The notes beneath the pieces were generated by a model. That model ran no database searches and was not told the DNA's origin. It worked only from the letters and a program-made list of their open reading frames with translations. From the NCBI RefSeq assembly GCF_032854445.1, contig NC_088295.1, positions 86,784,644 to 86,844,643 on the forward strand: a stretch of DNA of 60,000 nt, in the 5' to 3' direction. Below are positions 1 to 12,690 of this stretch, piece after piece. The stretch is from Liolophura sinensis. Its lineage: Eukaryota; Mollusca; Polyplacophora; Chitonida; Chitonidae. The first letter of the stretch is position 1. The number at the start of each line of letters is the position of its first letter. Both the position numbers and the translations under genes were made by a program.

Positions 1-1489
1 CAGGGATCATTTTCCCAGGATTCACTCTCGTGTTTCTTGTAGTCCATGTAACCGTAACCTATCTGCCCAGAGAATGACCCATAACCATCAATCATTTTCG
101 ATTGGCCACAAAGGTACATTCCTTGCATTGCTGTCAAGGCGTCAGCGAGAAATAACGTACGGTACTGACCGTTATTGGCCTCAGGGAAGCCTATAGTCAT
201 CTTCCTGCACGCACATTGTGTGGGATGTACAGTTTGTGGTCTTCGATCAACCCCAGTTTTATTGCTATTACGGTAAACATCAGTTCAAACATGACAGTGT
301 GGCTGTTTTAATGTAAACAGCCACGATCGGGAAAGTAGCCTCCTGAGTACCACACAGAACAATAGAGATCAATAGCTATGATATTACAGAGAACAGGTGG
401 TAAACCTTTTCTATAAATGCCAATATTTCCTTGAAATATCATTGTTAATAATACAAGAGTGAAGTGTATTGTCCAGTGAAATATATCATCGTAAAATCAA
501 ACTGAAAGTTCCAATTGAATTTTGCTTCTGTTAAACGCTGTGCTCTCGCTAGTGCCACACACAGGCTCTGTGATAAGTTATTCTTTGCTGCAAAACATAA
601 ATATAATAAAAGATTTACAGCACAGAGACTAAAAACCAGAGCAGTGACGACAGTGTCATAATTTGCAAATGGTCACACGTAACCGGTGTAATATGGTTTT
701 AGTCTAAATGTAATTGCTTAAATAGCAAATTACACCCTCTCTCCCCAAGTAAGCTGGATTTTGTTAAAAAAATGCAGTGATGTTAATTGCAATTTGTAGA
801 CGTCACTGGTTTAGAATTACTGAAAATGCTGTATGGTCATCACATTTCACACACCATAACATTAAAACCTTAAATTTTGCTGAATCCCAGCAATAAGTTA
901 TGAAAGGCATGATAATTTGGGAAAATCGTTCCTTCCAAGACTCTCAGAGACATTTATAATGTTTCACGGAAAGTCCAGCGGTTAGAGAACTCCTGTCTTC
1001 TTTACAAAGGTGTTTGTGAAGTTTTCCACACACGTTCTCTTCCTCACCGTCATATTTGACAGATAGCTGTGTTAATTCTCTCTCTTTAATTTACCCGAGG
1101 ACGCGAAGCGCTAACCACCAATTCAACCAGACGACGAACTAGGTAATTATTACACTTACTATTTTGTTATGAAACAGAAGCACTAAGTGTTGATAAGATG
1201 CTGGCGCAGACTCCAAGCTAAAGTAGACAGACGGTCGGTAAAACAACGCCAGGAATATCTTAATGGCAGAACCGTATGCAGGAGATTTGTACATCGCAGA
1301 ATTCAGAGGATGGCGCCGATAGTCGAGGTTTAATGACATCAGTACGTATCAGAAACAGTTGTTTGATATGAATAATATACTGAATAATACTGAATGGTGG
1401 TAAAGGACGTTTGTATGTCTTGATGTTCAGAGCATGCAGAGTGCCGGTAAATTAAGATTAACGATGTACTGTATCATGACTTAATGTTA
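1..1489. other. No recognisable gene
   Basis: AT-rich sequence with only short frames. I see no conserved exon or named repeat. Confidence 0.5.
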
Positions 1490-2230
1490 ATCACAATGTT
1501 TATATGCTTGGGATTTCAGAATATGTAGGATGCTTGAGATTATGGAATGATGATATCATTACACAACTCAAAATATTAGACAGGTGGTTTGGCGGCGATT
1601 CCAGATTGTCGATATTACGTAACGTTGAATGTTAGCCAATAGGTTTATATACGGACGTATTTACAACAGGGTGTTTACGGGTTGTTGATATCATTATGTA
1701 ACGTTGAATATTCGACGGTAGGTTTGTGTTCCGAGGAATTCAGAGCCTTTGCTTTCGAATGGATGATATAGTTACGTAATATTAAATATTGAACGGTATT
1801 TTTGTGTACCAGGAATTCAGATTAAGATGCCGATGCATGGTTGTCGATTGATGATATCATTACACAGCGTTGAACTTTGGAAATAAGACACTGAAATGAG
1901 ACGCCAGTGCTTTCGAATTAATGATATAAATACGTAATGTTGAGACTTGAAAAATATTTTTGTGTACCGGTTAATTCAGATTATAGGATGATGATGATAT
2001 TATAACCTGACGCTGAATAGTAGCCATGAGGGTTGTATACCGAAACATTAAGATCAGGACGCTGGTAGTTCAGAATTTGCGGTAGGTGGCTCCGTATACT
2101 TGATGATTTATATTAGGAAGTAGGCGGTTGCGTTTAGATGGTTACTTTGGTGAATGTTTAATAGGATCGGTTCAGAACCCGATGCATGTCCGTCGTTGCA
2201 AATAGATGATTTAAGAATATATACTTGTTT
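1490..2230. repeat. Degenerate tandem repeats, ~70-90 bp
   Basis: Words such as GATGATATCATTAC, GTAACGTTGAATATT and AGGAATTCAGA recur at 70-90-bp spacing with heavy divergence. The period is irregular, so this is an old array. Confidence 0.5.
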
Positions 2231-2257
2231 ATCTCGGGATTTAGAACCAGGGGTGGG

Positions 2258-2371
2258 TTTCATGAAGCTTACTTAGTGTTAAGTTACCCTTAGCTAAGTG
2301 CACTTTATATCTCTACAACACACGTTGCCATGGTAGTTAAGGGCTTACTTAGCTGAGTGAGCTTCGTGAAA
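2258..2371. mobile_element. Short palindromic (hairpin) repeat
   Basis: The left end TTTCATGAAGCTTACTTAG is nearly the reverse complement of the right end CTGAGTGAGCTTCGTGAAA, about 114 bp overall. Looks like a small foldback MITE. Confidence 0.6.
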
Positions 2372-4136
2372 GGAGGTTAATTGATGCTATGATCAGGTAA
2401 CTTGTCCAGACCGACGGATGTATCCTGAACATGTACTATATCGTCATTGTAAAAGGAACTGCTATTATAGGAAGACATGCGTCACAGAAGGCAGTTTATC
2501 AGAAAAATAAATGACGTTGAATGGATGAACGAGAGTGTAATAGCAAGATTAGGTCGACCGATTGTGTATAGGTATTGTAACGGAATAACCCTGAGTACAA
2601 ACATAGACGATTGTGATAGTATGTTCAAGAAGTACCTTGAATAGATAAAAGTGAGACCGTTTGCGCTGTCGTACATTCATGAATGACCCTTTGTATTCCA
2701 GCAATATTGCATGCAATTCTGTACATTATACGCGTTAGAAAGTTGGTCAGTAACTTTTTAAAGACCTGTGGTTTTATACCTCGTGGTTTTCTTCATCCAT
2801 AAAACTGACCACCGTCCTATAAGTGAAAATGTTTTGATTATTGTCATTAAAAGTAAAACAACAAAATTTGCCATTGCAACATAGTGATTCAGGTGTTGTG
2901 TTGTGGGGTAAATGTCTGGGATAACTAGGGTAATATAGTGGGACATGTAAGTCATCACAATGTAGGATACAAGTCTGTATCACATCTTGGCTACGAGAAA
3001 CCCGAGTAAAACTTCAGTCTTGGAACTGTATAAGTATGTGATTTGCCTGATGGCAAGTGTTAAACAATGGCCTTTACTCGCTTGTGTTACCAGGTTGGTA
3101 GCCCTATTTTAGTACAACAACCCCTCACGAATCCTTTGTTTACCACTAGGTTAAGTTTTCCGTCTGGGAAGGAATGAACATGTGTTTAACGCCATGTAAT
3201 AGCTATGTAACAGCCATGTGTGTACAATAACGTGTAGGCAGGTAGTCAGAGTCACTTGGGTTCCAAGCTAACATTGCCATTACTGTAGAAGCCTGCGTTG
3301 TTTGTCTCGGTAAAGATAATAAGCGATATTTACAGCAATTGATAAAGTCCCATTTGGCCAACCAGTACTACTAGAAAGAGGGCCGCGTTCAGGAGGGCTG
3401 GATTACCATATGCTCAGTATGCTATATCAACGACGTTAACCTGACGCTCGCTCGACAGATAGCAATGGTTTATTGTCTTGTGTTGTCAATTGTTGCCGAA
3501 CAATCTCTCAAAATTATAATCCGTCAATGTCGTTTTAATTTATCCCTTTATACCAAATTCGGACAAAGTGTGATTACGATTACATAAGAGACGCTGGACA
3601 ATGAGAGAGCACACATTTAGTTTGGATTTACAATGGTTCGAGAATAGCGCTGTCCGTCACGATAGGGTCGGGAAACAGAGCTGGAAAGAAGCAGTTTTTA
3701 CACCTATGCTGTAAGTGACAGGTCAAGTCAGGTTTAACGCCCATCTAAGTTTTAAACACCCCTTTGCTAAGAAAACCTAATCTCAAATACGTTTAGAAAC
3801 TAGGACCATATAGTGTGGATAACTTTTTACTTAACAAGATGTTAAGAGACCTTTACCATAGCGCAGTAATGTCTAAGGCTTTTCGACTACTTTTGGTAAA
3901 CCAGAAAAGATTTTCTTAGCGAATAAAAAAAAACGGCGAAAGAGAATTGGGTGCTAATGTCACAGGCGTCACAGGAAGTATAGTCACAAGGTCCACGCCA
4001 TAAGAGCCATATGAGAAATCGATGTGATGGCCAAAAGATCAACTTTGTAACAAAAAATCAGAAAGCAGCTTCGACCATGTAAGCTATAAAAAGTAGCAGA
4101 ATTCATCCGACTTTTCACCATCAAGACAGACTGATC
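2372..4136. other. No recognisable gene; one SINE relic
   Basis: 2775-2835 contains a decayed SINE 3' piece (AAAACTGACCACCGTCC, TATAAGTGAAAATG). Otherwise nothing supported. Confidence 0.45.
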
Positions 4137-4140
4137 TTAA

Positions 4141-4713
4141 AGGAGAAGAAAATTTAAATATCAATCAAATAAGATTGAAAAGAGCATGCATTTCCTCGCA
4201 GGTGCATGCCATAAAAAATTCTAATATGTGCCTCAAGTTGATAAATTATAAATAAAGTCAGCGCCAAAATCCGCTGTGGGCGACTCCATTTTGCCTAAGA
4301 ACTAGTCCTGAAGTCTTCTGTGCTAGGAGGAGAATTGCCCTCAGAAACCGCCGAAGTGCAGTTCGTAAGTTTCCGGTGGAACTCTTCCTCCAAGATGGTA
4401 GCGAACAGTATAGTTCGTTTTCCGCTTGACGATCGGTAAACGGGCATATTGGACGTATGTTCCGAGTTCACACGAACAAGCCGTCAGTTTTAACGACTCT
4501 CATTGGCTGAGAGGCAACACACCCCCAGCATAAATTACAGGATGTTAAAGATGGAGGACGCGATGGACCCAACGATTTATGCCAGCTTTGCCGTTCTCAG
4601 GCTTTACGTGTATGGCGTGGAAAAATCGCAAAATGATGCAGCAGGCATCACCAGATAGAAAAACATTTTCTCTTTTCAGACTACAGTGTCATGTTTTTAA
4701 GCTTTCTTCTCCT
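4141..4713. mobile_element. TTAA-flanked MITE
   Basis: 573 bp with terminal inverted repeats AGGAGAAGAAA and TTTCTTCTCCT, each next to TTAA (4137-4140, 4714-4717). TTAA duplication is the piggyBac hallmark. No open frame of note inside, so it is non-autonomous. Family not identified. Confidence 0.7.
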
Positions 4714-4717
4714 TTAA

Positions 4718-7700
4718 GTTAAAATCGAAGGTTGGTTAAAACCTCTCTAACTGGAGGATAAAGCATAGGATAAGGTAGGATCTTCGACCACTGAAGCTAT
4801 GCTTAGCAAAAGTGCTCTTCACCTGGAAACTAGATAAGCTAAGTAAACCAGAAAGCTGAAACAAAAAGTTTTCTATTTCAGTCTGGGGTTTTCAAGGAGT
4901 TACTCTTTCCTCAGAATCAAGTTTTGGAAATATGCTATGAAGGCCTTTTTGTTGAGATATAGAAGCATTGGAAAGTGAAATGATTTGTTATTATAGCGAA
5001 AACAGTTTGCATGGTAGTCATGTTTTGGTGCACTCAGTCCTACATGTAATAAGAAAAAGAAGAAGAAAAACATCTTTTAGTAGGTAATAATGATCTGTAG
5101 TTACAACCTCTGGGGAGCCTTTTTTCAAATTTCTGCAGAATGTTTGACAACGCTCAGGTTGTTGATGAGTGAACACCTCAACCTACTCTTTTTTATTCCG
5201 CATTTCTTTATGTTATTTTCTTTATGTCATTTTACTTACTTTCCTACTAAAAGATAATAAGATTACCGTCGTAAATAAGATTCATTCGTCTCTGTCTCTT
5301 GTTACACCATATCAAGTTATTTCATTTTCATGCGTTTTTTTTATAATCGAGGTTGACAGGGGCATTTGCGTGGCGTGGAACTGAGTTTCCTGAACCGTGA
5401 CGTCATTACACCTTCTCTGTGCGTTAACCACGCTTCCGCCGCTCTCAGTGATTCGGCTACTTCAGCGTCCTACACAAGGCGTATCAAGTTTTTACACGTA
5501 TATATTTACAAACTCTGACCCAATAACCAACATAGTTCAATCCATTCACATGTAATACTTTGGCTCACTGGCTGGTATGTATTAAGCAAACACTATGAAA
5601 TCGGCCTGTCAGATTGCTGCTCTGCGACACGATTGAGTGGTGATGCCTGATCATTATGATCGTGTTAATTATTTAGTGACTGGCAGTACCTAACCTGGCA
5701 GGGTTAGGAGCTATGAGGCATATTGAGGACGCCGTTGCTGGCCACTACAGTCCGACTTACATGCAGCATTGGGCCTATAAGTTAGTCTCGCTACTGCCTC
5801 ACTTAATTAGATTACCAACCGTCTCATTTTCCATTCTTCTGCGAATTACTTGCTAGATCAATAGTAATTTACGTATGGTTTATTTGTACGTCCATTCCAA
5901 TGACTACCTAGCCTTTTGAACCATCTCCTTTGCTGCTTGTATGGGGAACACATCCCCAGGAGCCACATTTTAGTAAATTAGAGGCCAAATTAAAAGGCAC
6001 ACAAGCGTGATGATGCTATCAACGGCTACTTTTCGATCCTGTAAATGAATTACTCTCAGTCGGCGCACAGTTGTGTTGGGCTAACAAATTTGCGACGTTA
6101 ACCACCACAACGTCAAGCTGTTTTGTGTTCAATTATTGTGCCTGTCGGCTGAGCAACAATTGATTTCAGCCATTTGAATTATGTATGACGCGACACGACA
6201 ATGGATACAAATGTAGAAACCACTTCAGATGCAATGTCCTCCATAAGTATGTTTCCCGAGCAAGAATGAGTAGTTATGTAACTACACCTGTACGTGCTGC
6301 CTGGAGGCACAGGGACAGACACAACGGTGGTAGGAGATTCTGAGGAAATGTAGTCGATTAATGTGGTCAAGGTAACCAGCTGCTGCATTTTAAAGCACGT
6401 TTTCCCACAAGATAGTTCACCGAATAATTATGAATCAGAACTACGACTTAGTTGTAGTAAGATGGTTACAGACCGTTTTATCAGATACATTATATGTCCA
6501 GGTGAGTAAAACAGTTTTCTCATATCAGCGATTAACGGTCAAAATCAACATAATCACAGAAATAACCTCTTCCTCCTTTATATGTTCAGTTATTTATTCA
6601 GTGTTACCCAATACCCTACCACGTTGTGTTAACAACAATCCCTCAGTCTGAATTTTATCAAGGCCTTCCCACAACCTACATTGTTCTATCTGTATAACCT
6701 AGTCGAAGCATGCGGAGCCTCATTTAGAACATTTGGCATTAACTCGCTGATCAATAATTGACAAAATGTACATCCAAAGCCATCCCACGAGAAATGAAGC
6801 AAATGTATAAAAAAAATTCACATCAGCTATAGGGTATTGGTTTTCAGAGAGAACAGATTTAACTATGTAGAAACTACAAACAATTCCGGTGTATCGTTAA
6901 CACCGGTGTTATATGATACAGATTTGTAGCGATATATTTGTGTGTCTGATCTCGAGTTACTTAACCCATCCCACCGCGCTGGCTATGGTAGGCTAAACAT
7001 ACACAACCACACAATGTATCGCTGTACCTACGCACATCTTGAAACCGTTATTTCCTCTTGCAGCCAGAATAGCCGGGCGAATGTCGGAACAACGCCAATT
7101 GGTTGGCCTTACCATCTTGTATGGCTGCACGCAATTATCTTGTAACTACGTGGATTACGTTAGAATCCAAGACGTGCTGGTATTCAATATCATACATTTT
7201 CCTGAGGACTTACCGATCGATTTCTTGGGAGGAATGTAACATTGTTTCCATACAGAAACTATATTGTGCTGTATATAAATCGAATACAGAGGTCTTAAAA
7301 AGAACATTGACGTGTGCAAGGTGGTCGGCCATACAGAATATGTATACACAAATCACGAGTCACACACACACAGAGCCATGGATAGCTGAATCGTGGGCAG
7401 GTTTTTATTCGTACTTTTTGCCATATATCCATTTCAGTACACTGAAGGTCCTGTTTGTTTTATTTCAAAAATAGAAGGGAAAAGAAATGACATTAAAAAG
7501 AGAAGGACGATCTTTTAATAGTTGCTTCACAATCACAGCAGTGAGTCTAACACCAATCTTAAAATAGCCGTTAATGAATCAGAGACAAAACAAAATTTAT
7601 TGTGTGGCAGCATCCTTGTGAAAACAGTAAACGAAGGAAAACATTTGAAATGGTTATTCCCTATACCCGATCGACACGTTTGGTTTTTAAAATGCCTTTT

Positions 7701-10700
7701 TTGTACTGTCCGACTGTGTAGTGTTACAGAGCAAGTAAAGGAAACATTGTCTGAACTGCGTAACAGTGGAACTTTTGAGACTCCTTGAAGATGAGCACTT
7801 CGAGTTTTCTCAAGAGCCTGTAAATGTGAAATCATATGTAAATATTTAATGGATGTTTGTAGAAGCCTAACTAGCAGTACTGTAGTTGAATTAGAACTCT
7901 CATTACCAACTCATCAAGAAGTAATGATAAGAACTGCTACCGTCCTTGGCCGCTTGAACCAAAGGGACATCTCGAAAGCAACCACCCAAACCAGGTATTC
8001 ATGAACTGAAAGAGGAATTTGACCTACCATATGGAGAACTTTTTCTGAGATACATGAAAACAGAATCTTGGTTACTTCTATGATGGTTTTTAAGGTGGAT
8101 CCAACTACTGAACTAAGCATTTATTTGTTAGAAATGTAAGAGTTATCTTTCATGACGGCTGACAAGGCACTGCTCTCGTGAAGAACTTCACCAATCTTAG
8201 CCTTAATTTTGCGGAATAATGGCTTAAGTTTGATTAGAGAGTCACTGGTGGCATGTAATTTCAGTTCACGAATAATCGAACTTGTCATAAATATACAGGT
8301 ATTTATGTTGTGTTGTTGTGTGATGGAAACGGTCGTGACGATAACATTACAAGGGGATGACGATATAGAAATATGGATTTACAAGCTGTGTATTCAGGAA
8401 TACGACTGACAAGAAAATAATACATTATCAGAAATGTTCAACACTTGAAAATTTCTTTCAAAAGTGATAAACGTCAGAGTATCCCATGTTGTGTGAGTGT
8501 CTTGAAACCTAAGTTATTGTTCATGAAATCATCGATGCTGAAGATAAGATCAATTCTGTCCATTGACCATTGTGCTATTTTGTTACGTTGAAGAAAAAAT
8601 ATCGCCTCGATGGCAATTGTATCTTCTGTAAGAGATAATTCTGTCGATATCTTGGCTTCAAAGTGCCAAGACGCATTAAATAATTCATAGATATATGCGT
8701 GTTTTGGATGGGTTCGCTGATCCGTGTACGGACTTGAGTAGAGATATCTAATAATGCCATCGTGAGTAGAACTGATCAAACGTTACCAAGCTTTTCCAAT
8801 GAAGCCTTTGTGCAGGTCCGAAAATAGCAACAGCGCTGCTATTCTCTTGTATGTTACACATGTAATAGCATGATTTTGAAGCTACATCGATCAATAATGC
8901 GGGAATATTTTGCTGTTGTTACGTTCCATCGATAGTTATACCTTCATCGGTAATTTCCAGTTGTCATTTTTCATTAAGAATCCTCTATATCGAGGTAGCT
9001 GCCTTATTATCATATTCTGCATGAACCATTTCCCAAGTTTTTTTAACATTTATAATCTGGAGCACAACACATATAAACGTGTTAATTTGAACCAAACAGA
9101 TTATAACATTTTCGAAGCATTTTGTACAACTAACACGAGTTGGCCTCATGTTATGGCTGCTTTCTTTTCTCCACCACTGCCGAAATGTTGCATTAAACAT
9201 GATTATAGTTATCGATAGCATTTCAGTTTTAAGCGAGTGCAGTTAGTAAATGTTTGAAAGTTTGTTAGCAATTTGACTAGGTTTTAAAGATGGGCTCCGT
9301 TTGTGCATGCTACATTTATTATATTAATATAACACAACAAATGAGCGTTAGCCCGCATGATCATTTAGATATGTACGTGGTATGAATATGCTTATCTTCT
9401 AGCTTTTTCTGTTTGAAAATAGTAAACATCTACTTGTCAATACGAGTGACACTAAAACGATTGTGTTATGGGCTAGGAGGTAACACAGACGCACCAGAGC
9501 AAGCAGCGAATCACTAAGGTGCTCAGATAATCCATTTTCACCCGTCTTCCTGGAAGCCATTTATGTAAGCGCTAATCTTGCTGCCTGCGTGGAACGGCTA
9601 GATGCTCTCACGGTTTGATGCCGGTGAACCACTGGCGGAGTCCCCGGGTTATCTGCTTATAGGGCTGGGCTTATAGCAGTACCATTTTTAGAGTTATCAG
9701 TTTTACATGTGGCATGTTTATTACACTTGGCCCTCGGACATTCCTGATTCATCTTAAGTTGGGTGGCCGCTGTGTTTTGTTGCCCTTACATCGGAATTGC
9801 TGGGATAAAACACGTCTTATCCAGGCGGAGATGATGGATGTCCCGGTCCACGGGCCGGGAGAGTATTCCGTGAACAAGTATCTTCCTTAGCGTACATGCC
9901 CTGGCCGGGAACATTTCATGTCTATAACATCGCATAACACTTACATTTCCCTACTCTGATCTCTTCGCTGACCTTATAACATAAAACGAGGGAATTTATC
10001 AATTATTGAGACTGTTTGCACAGAAGACAAATACTAACAGTTCACATATGCGCTCGTGGTTGACCCGCAATCTTGCCTGCAGCTCCTATATTTAGCGAAC
10101 TTGTTCCGAAAATAGCTAGACATTAAAGTGAGGCCAGTGGCTGACGGTGGGTTTTTAGCAGATCCTATACGTTCAACCGATTATCTAACCTCGCAACTGT
10201 ACCATGACCATTGGTAGATAGATGCTAATGGCCTCTGTAAAATCAGGGAAATGACAGGAAAATAAACATTGATGTCAATAGTTTTTTGCGTCTTGTTGCA
10301 AAAGGATGGAAGGACATAGAGTACATTCTGCTCCGCGCCACAGACAATCAACTAGATCTGTTCCAAATATGAAAAACACACAGTGGACTATGTGAAAACT
10401 GAATACCAGGTTTATATCCCATTAGTTTTAGTTCAGTTTAAGTCAAAAACGTTATAAAGGTGTATGTGCATGGTTGACATAGTACCTCTTTGTGCTGCTG
10501 TTTTAAGTAGCGGAAAAATTTCACGCAATCGTGTGCGGCGTATCTGCCGTATGCATGATATGTGCTGGTGTGGTGACGCTTATATAAACACACAAGACTT
10601 TACTGCCCCTTATGAAGGGATACATGTACGTGGAAACTCTTTGGTTCATATATATCAATCATGCGAAGGCTGTAAAATCCAACAAATGCTGTTATATGGT

Positions 10701-12586
10701 GAGATTTGTATTTCCACTGCCTGGCATGGCTGTTTTTAGCGCGGGATGTACGTCAGCGGTGTCTTTACACATCTCAGCCTGGACGTTTCTCCTTAGATTT
10801 AAATCTTTAATCATGATATATGGAGCTCAGTGATCTTAGGGGTACCCCGTGGTTCAGACTTGGCATGTTGCCAGTAAATTAATCACGGCTAGCCTTTTAT
10901 CAGGAACTATTTTCTTTGAGGCCATGATCACCCATACTGTAGTCGCATGTTGAATGTCCAGACAATTGTGGGATTTATCCCATTGGTTACAAACATCTAG
11001 TTACTCTGGGAAAAGGCTATAGGAATACTTGGCAAAAGTTCAGCGTTGTGTAATATCGTCTTAGTAATGTATGCTAATGGCAACATTCATATTAACCTTT
11101 CAGAAAGCTTAGAAAAAAAAGCTAACCTTGTTCGCTGAGTGACAAACGCCGTTACTTGGGGTCGGCTCGAGTGGCTACACGGAAAACTACCTTTATTCGG
11201 TTAGCCTTATCGACAGGTATCCACACCCAACTCATGGTATAACTCAGGAGTTCAGGAAAATGCCAAAGCTTTTGAACATGCCAATAATGATCCGGATGTC
11301 TGCTGAAGACATTAATGGATAGCTCACAGTTGAATAGTCCTTCGTTTGCCCTCTAAATATACACGACTCCTCAGGTTGTCATGGCGCCTTATGTAGGCTG
11401 CACATACTACATCAGTAAGCTATTGTCTTCCCCGAATCGATGTGTTTGTACTTAAGAACGCAGCAATGGCCGAATCAGATTCGAGTTGAAAATTATAAAG
11501 GAAGTTTTATCGGTTATATAGTCAATCAATACATTGATTGTGGATTGACACAAATACATTATGTTCTTCCTTTGCTCGACACTTTGCCAAGTATCCCAGC
11601 TAAACTACACCCACACACCTCAAAGCCATTATCAGTCAACCTTGTAACTCTCCAGGTTCTTTGTTACAGCCTGTCTAATCGGGGTTTATTGACTGCCAAA
11701 TAGCACGAGTTTAAACTTAGATATCGATAAACACCCCACAAACCAAGTCGATTACGTAAAGTAAACTATGAAAGTTTGTGAACAGGCAATTCCAAGTATC
11801 AGTTGAGGACACATAATCCGAAGGCTTTCAATGATGCCTCTCTAGGGAAGCTAGGCATTTTTGTGTGACTACTCAACCATAGTCTGCAACCTCCTTGCAC
11901 CATACGTCCTTAACGATACACAGATTTGCAATGGTAGATAATCTGTAGTTTGAGGAAGCAAAGTAGACTCTTTCTGCTTTGCTTTATGACTTATAATATG
12001 ACTTATGATAATAACTTTATCCGATCTTATGTCAACAAGAACTTCCATTCCTTTTGTCACAAGTAAAACTGTTTAACAATACATTTCAGAGCTGCTATCA
12101 ATTGTACGTTTCCATTGCTAAAATCAGATTATTTTTCGGCATTAAGTATGGATTGCGAGGGTACACGACTACGTCAAATTTGCATGGAGATACTTGGTAT
12201 TAGAACCAGTTTGATTACAAAGCCAACATGGAAGCCACGGATAAGATTTTGTGCGCTAAATGTTCTGATCTACGCAAACTAACCATGATGTAAAGCATCC
12301 ATTTAATTCTTTGGAAAACTTTGTTTTGTCCGCAGTGAGGAATGCGAACAACAACATGAAGAACAGATCCAGGGGTCCGTCTCCAAGCAAAGCACCAACA
12401 TCATTCAGTACCAAGAATGCAACCAACGCCACCAGTAGATGACGTCAACCCATTCAGTAGGTAACTGCACACCAGAAACGTTTCGAGAAGTGGGTTAGAG
12501 TTCAAGAGGAACGACTTGCTCTCGCACCCTGCCACACACATTTCGAGTAATCAGAACAGTGTTTTATCGCTTTTGGTTTCTGATTT
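4718..12586. other. No recognisable gene
   Basis: Many short frames of 60-120 residues (for example plus 7103-7474, minus 7533-7835, minus 8474-8779) without motifs, codon signature or splice context. The 7.5-9.2 kb part has several open frames on both strands and could hold an old transposon, but I cannot name one. Confidence 0.45.
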
Positions 12587-12690
12587 GGACCTGAGTGTTG
12601 TGCAGATCTGGACCAGAATATTGTTCAAATTTGGACCGGAGTGTTGTTCAGATTAGGACCAGAGTATTGTTCAAATTTGGACGGGGGTGT
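12587..12690. repeat. 23-bp tandem repeat, ~4.5 copies
   Basis: GGACCNGAGTGTTGTTCAGA-type units at an exact 23-bp period. Confidence 0.85.

Noticed and set aside
7103-7474. 123-aa plus frame as a gene
   Set aside because: No motif, low-complexity composition, and no splice or promoter context.
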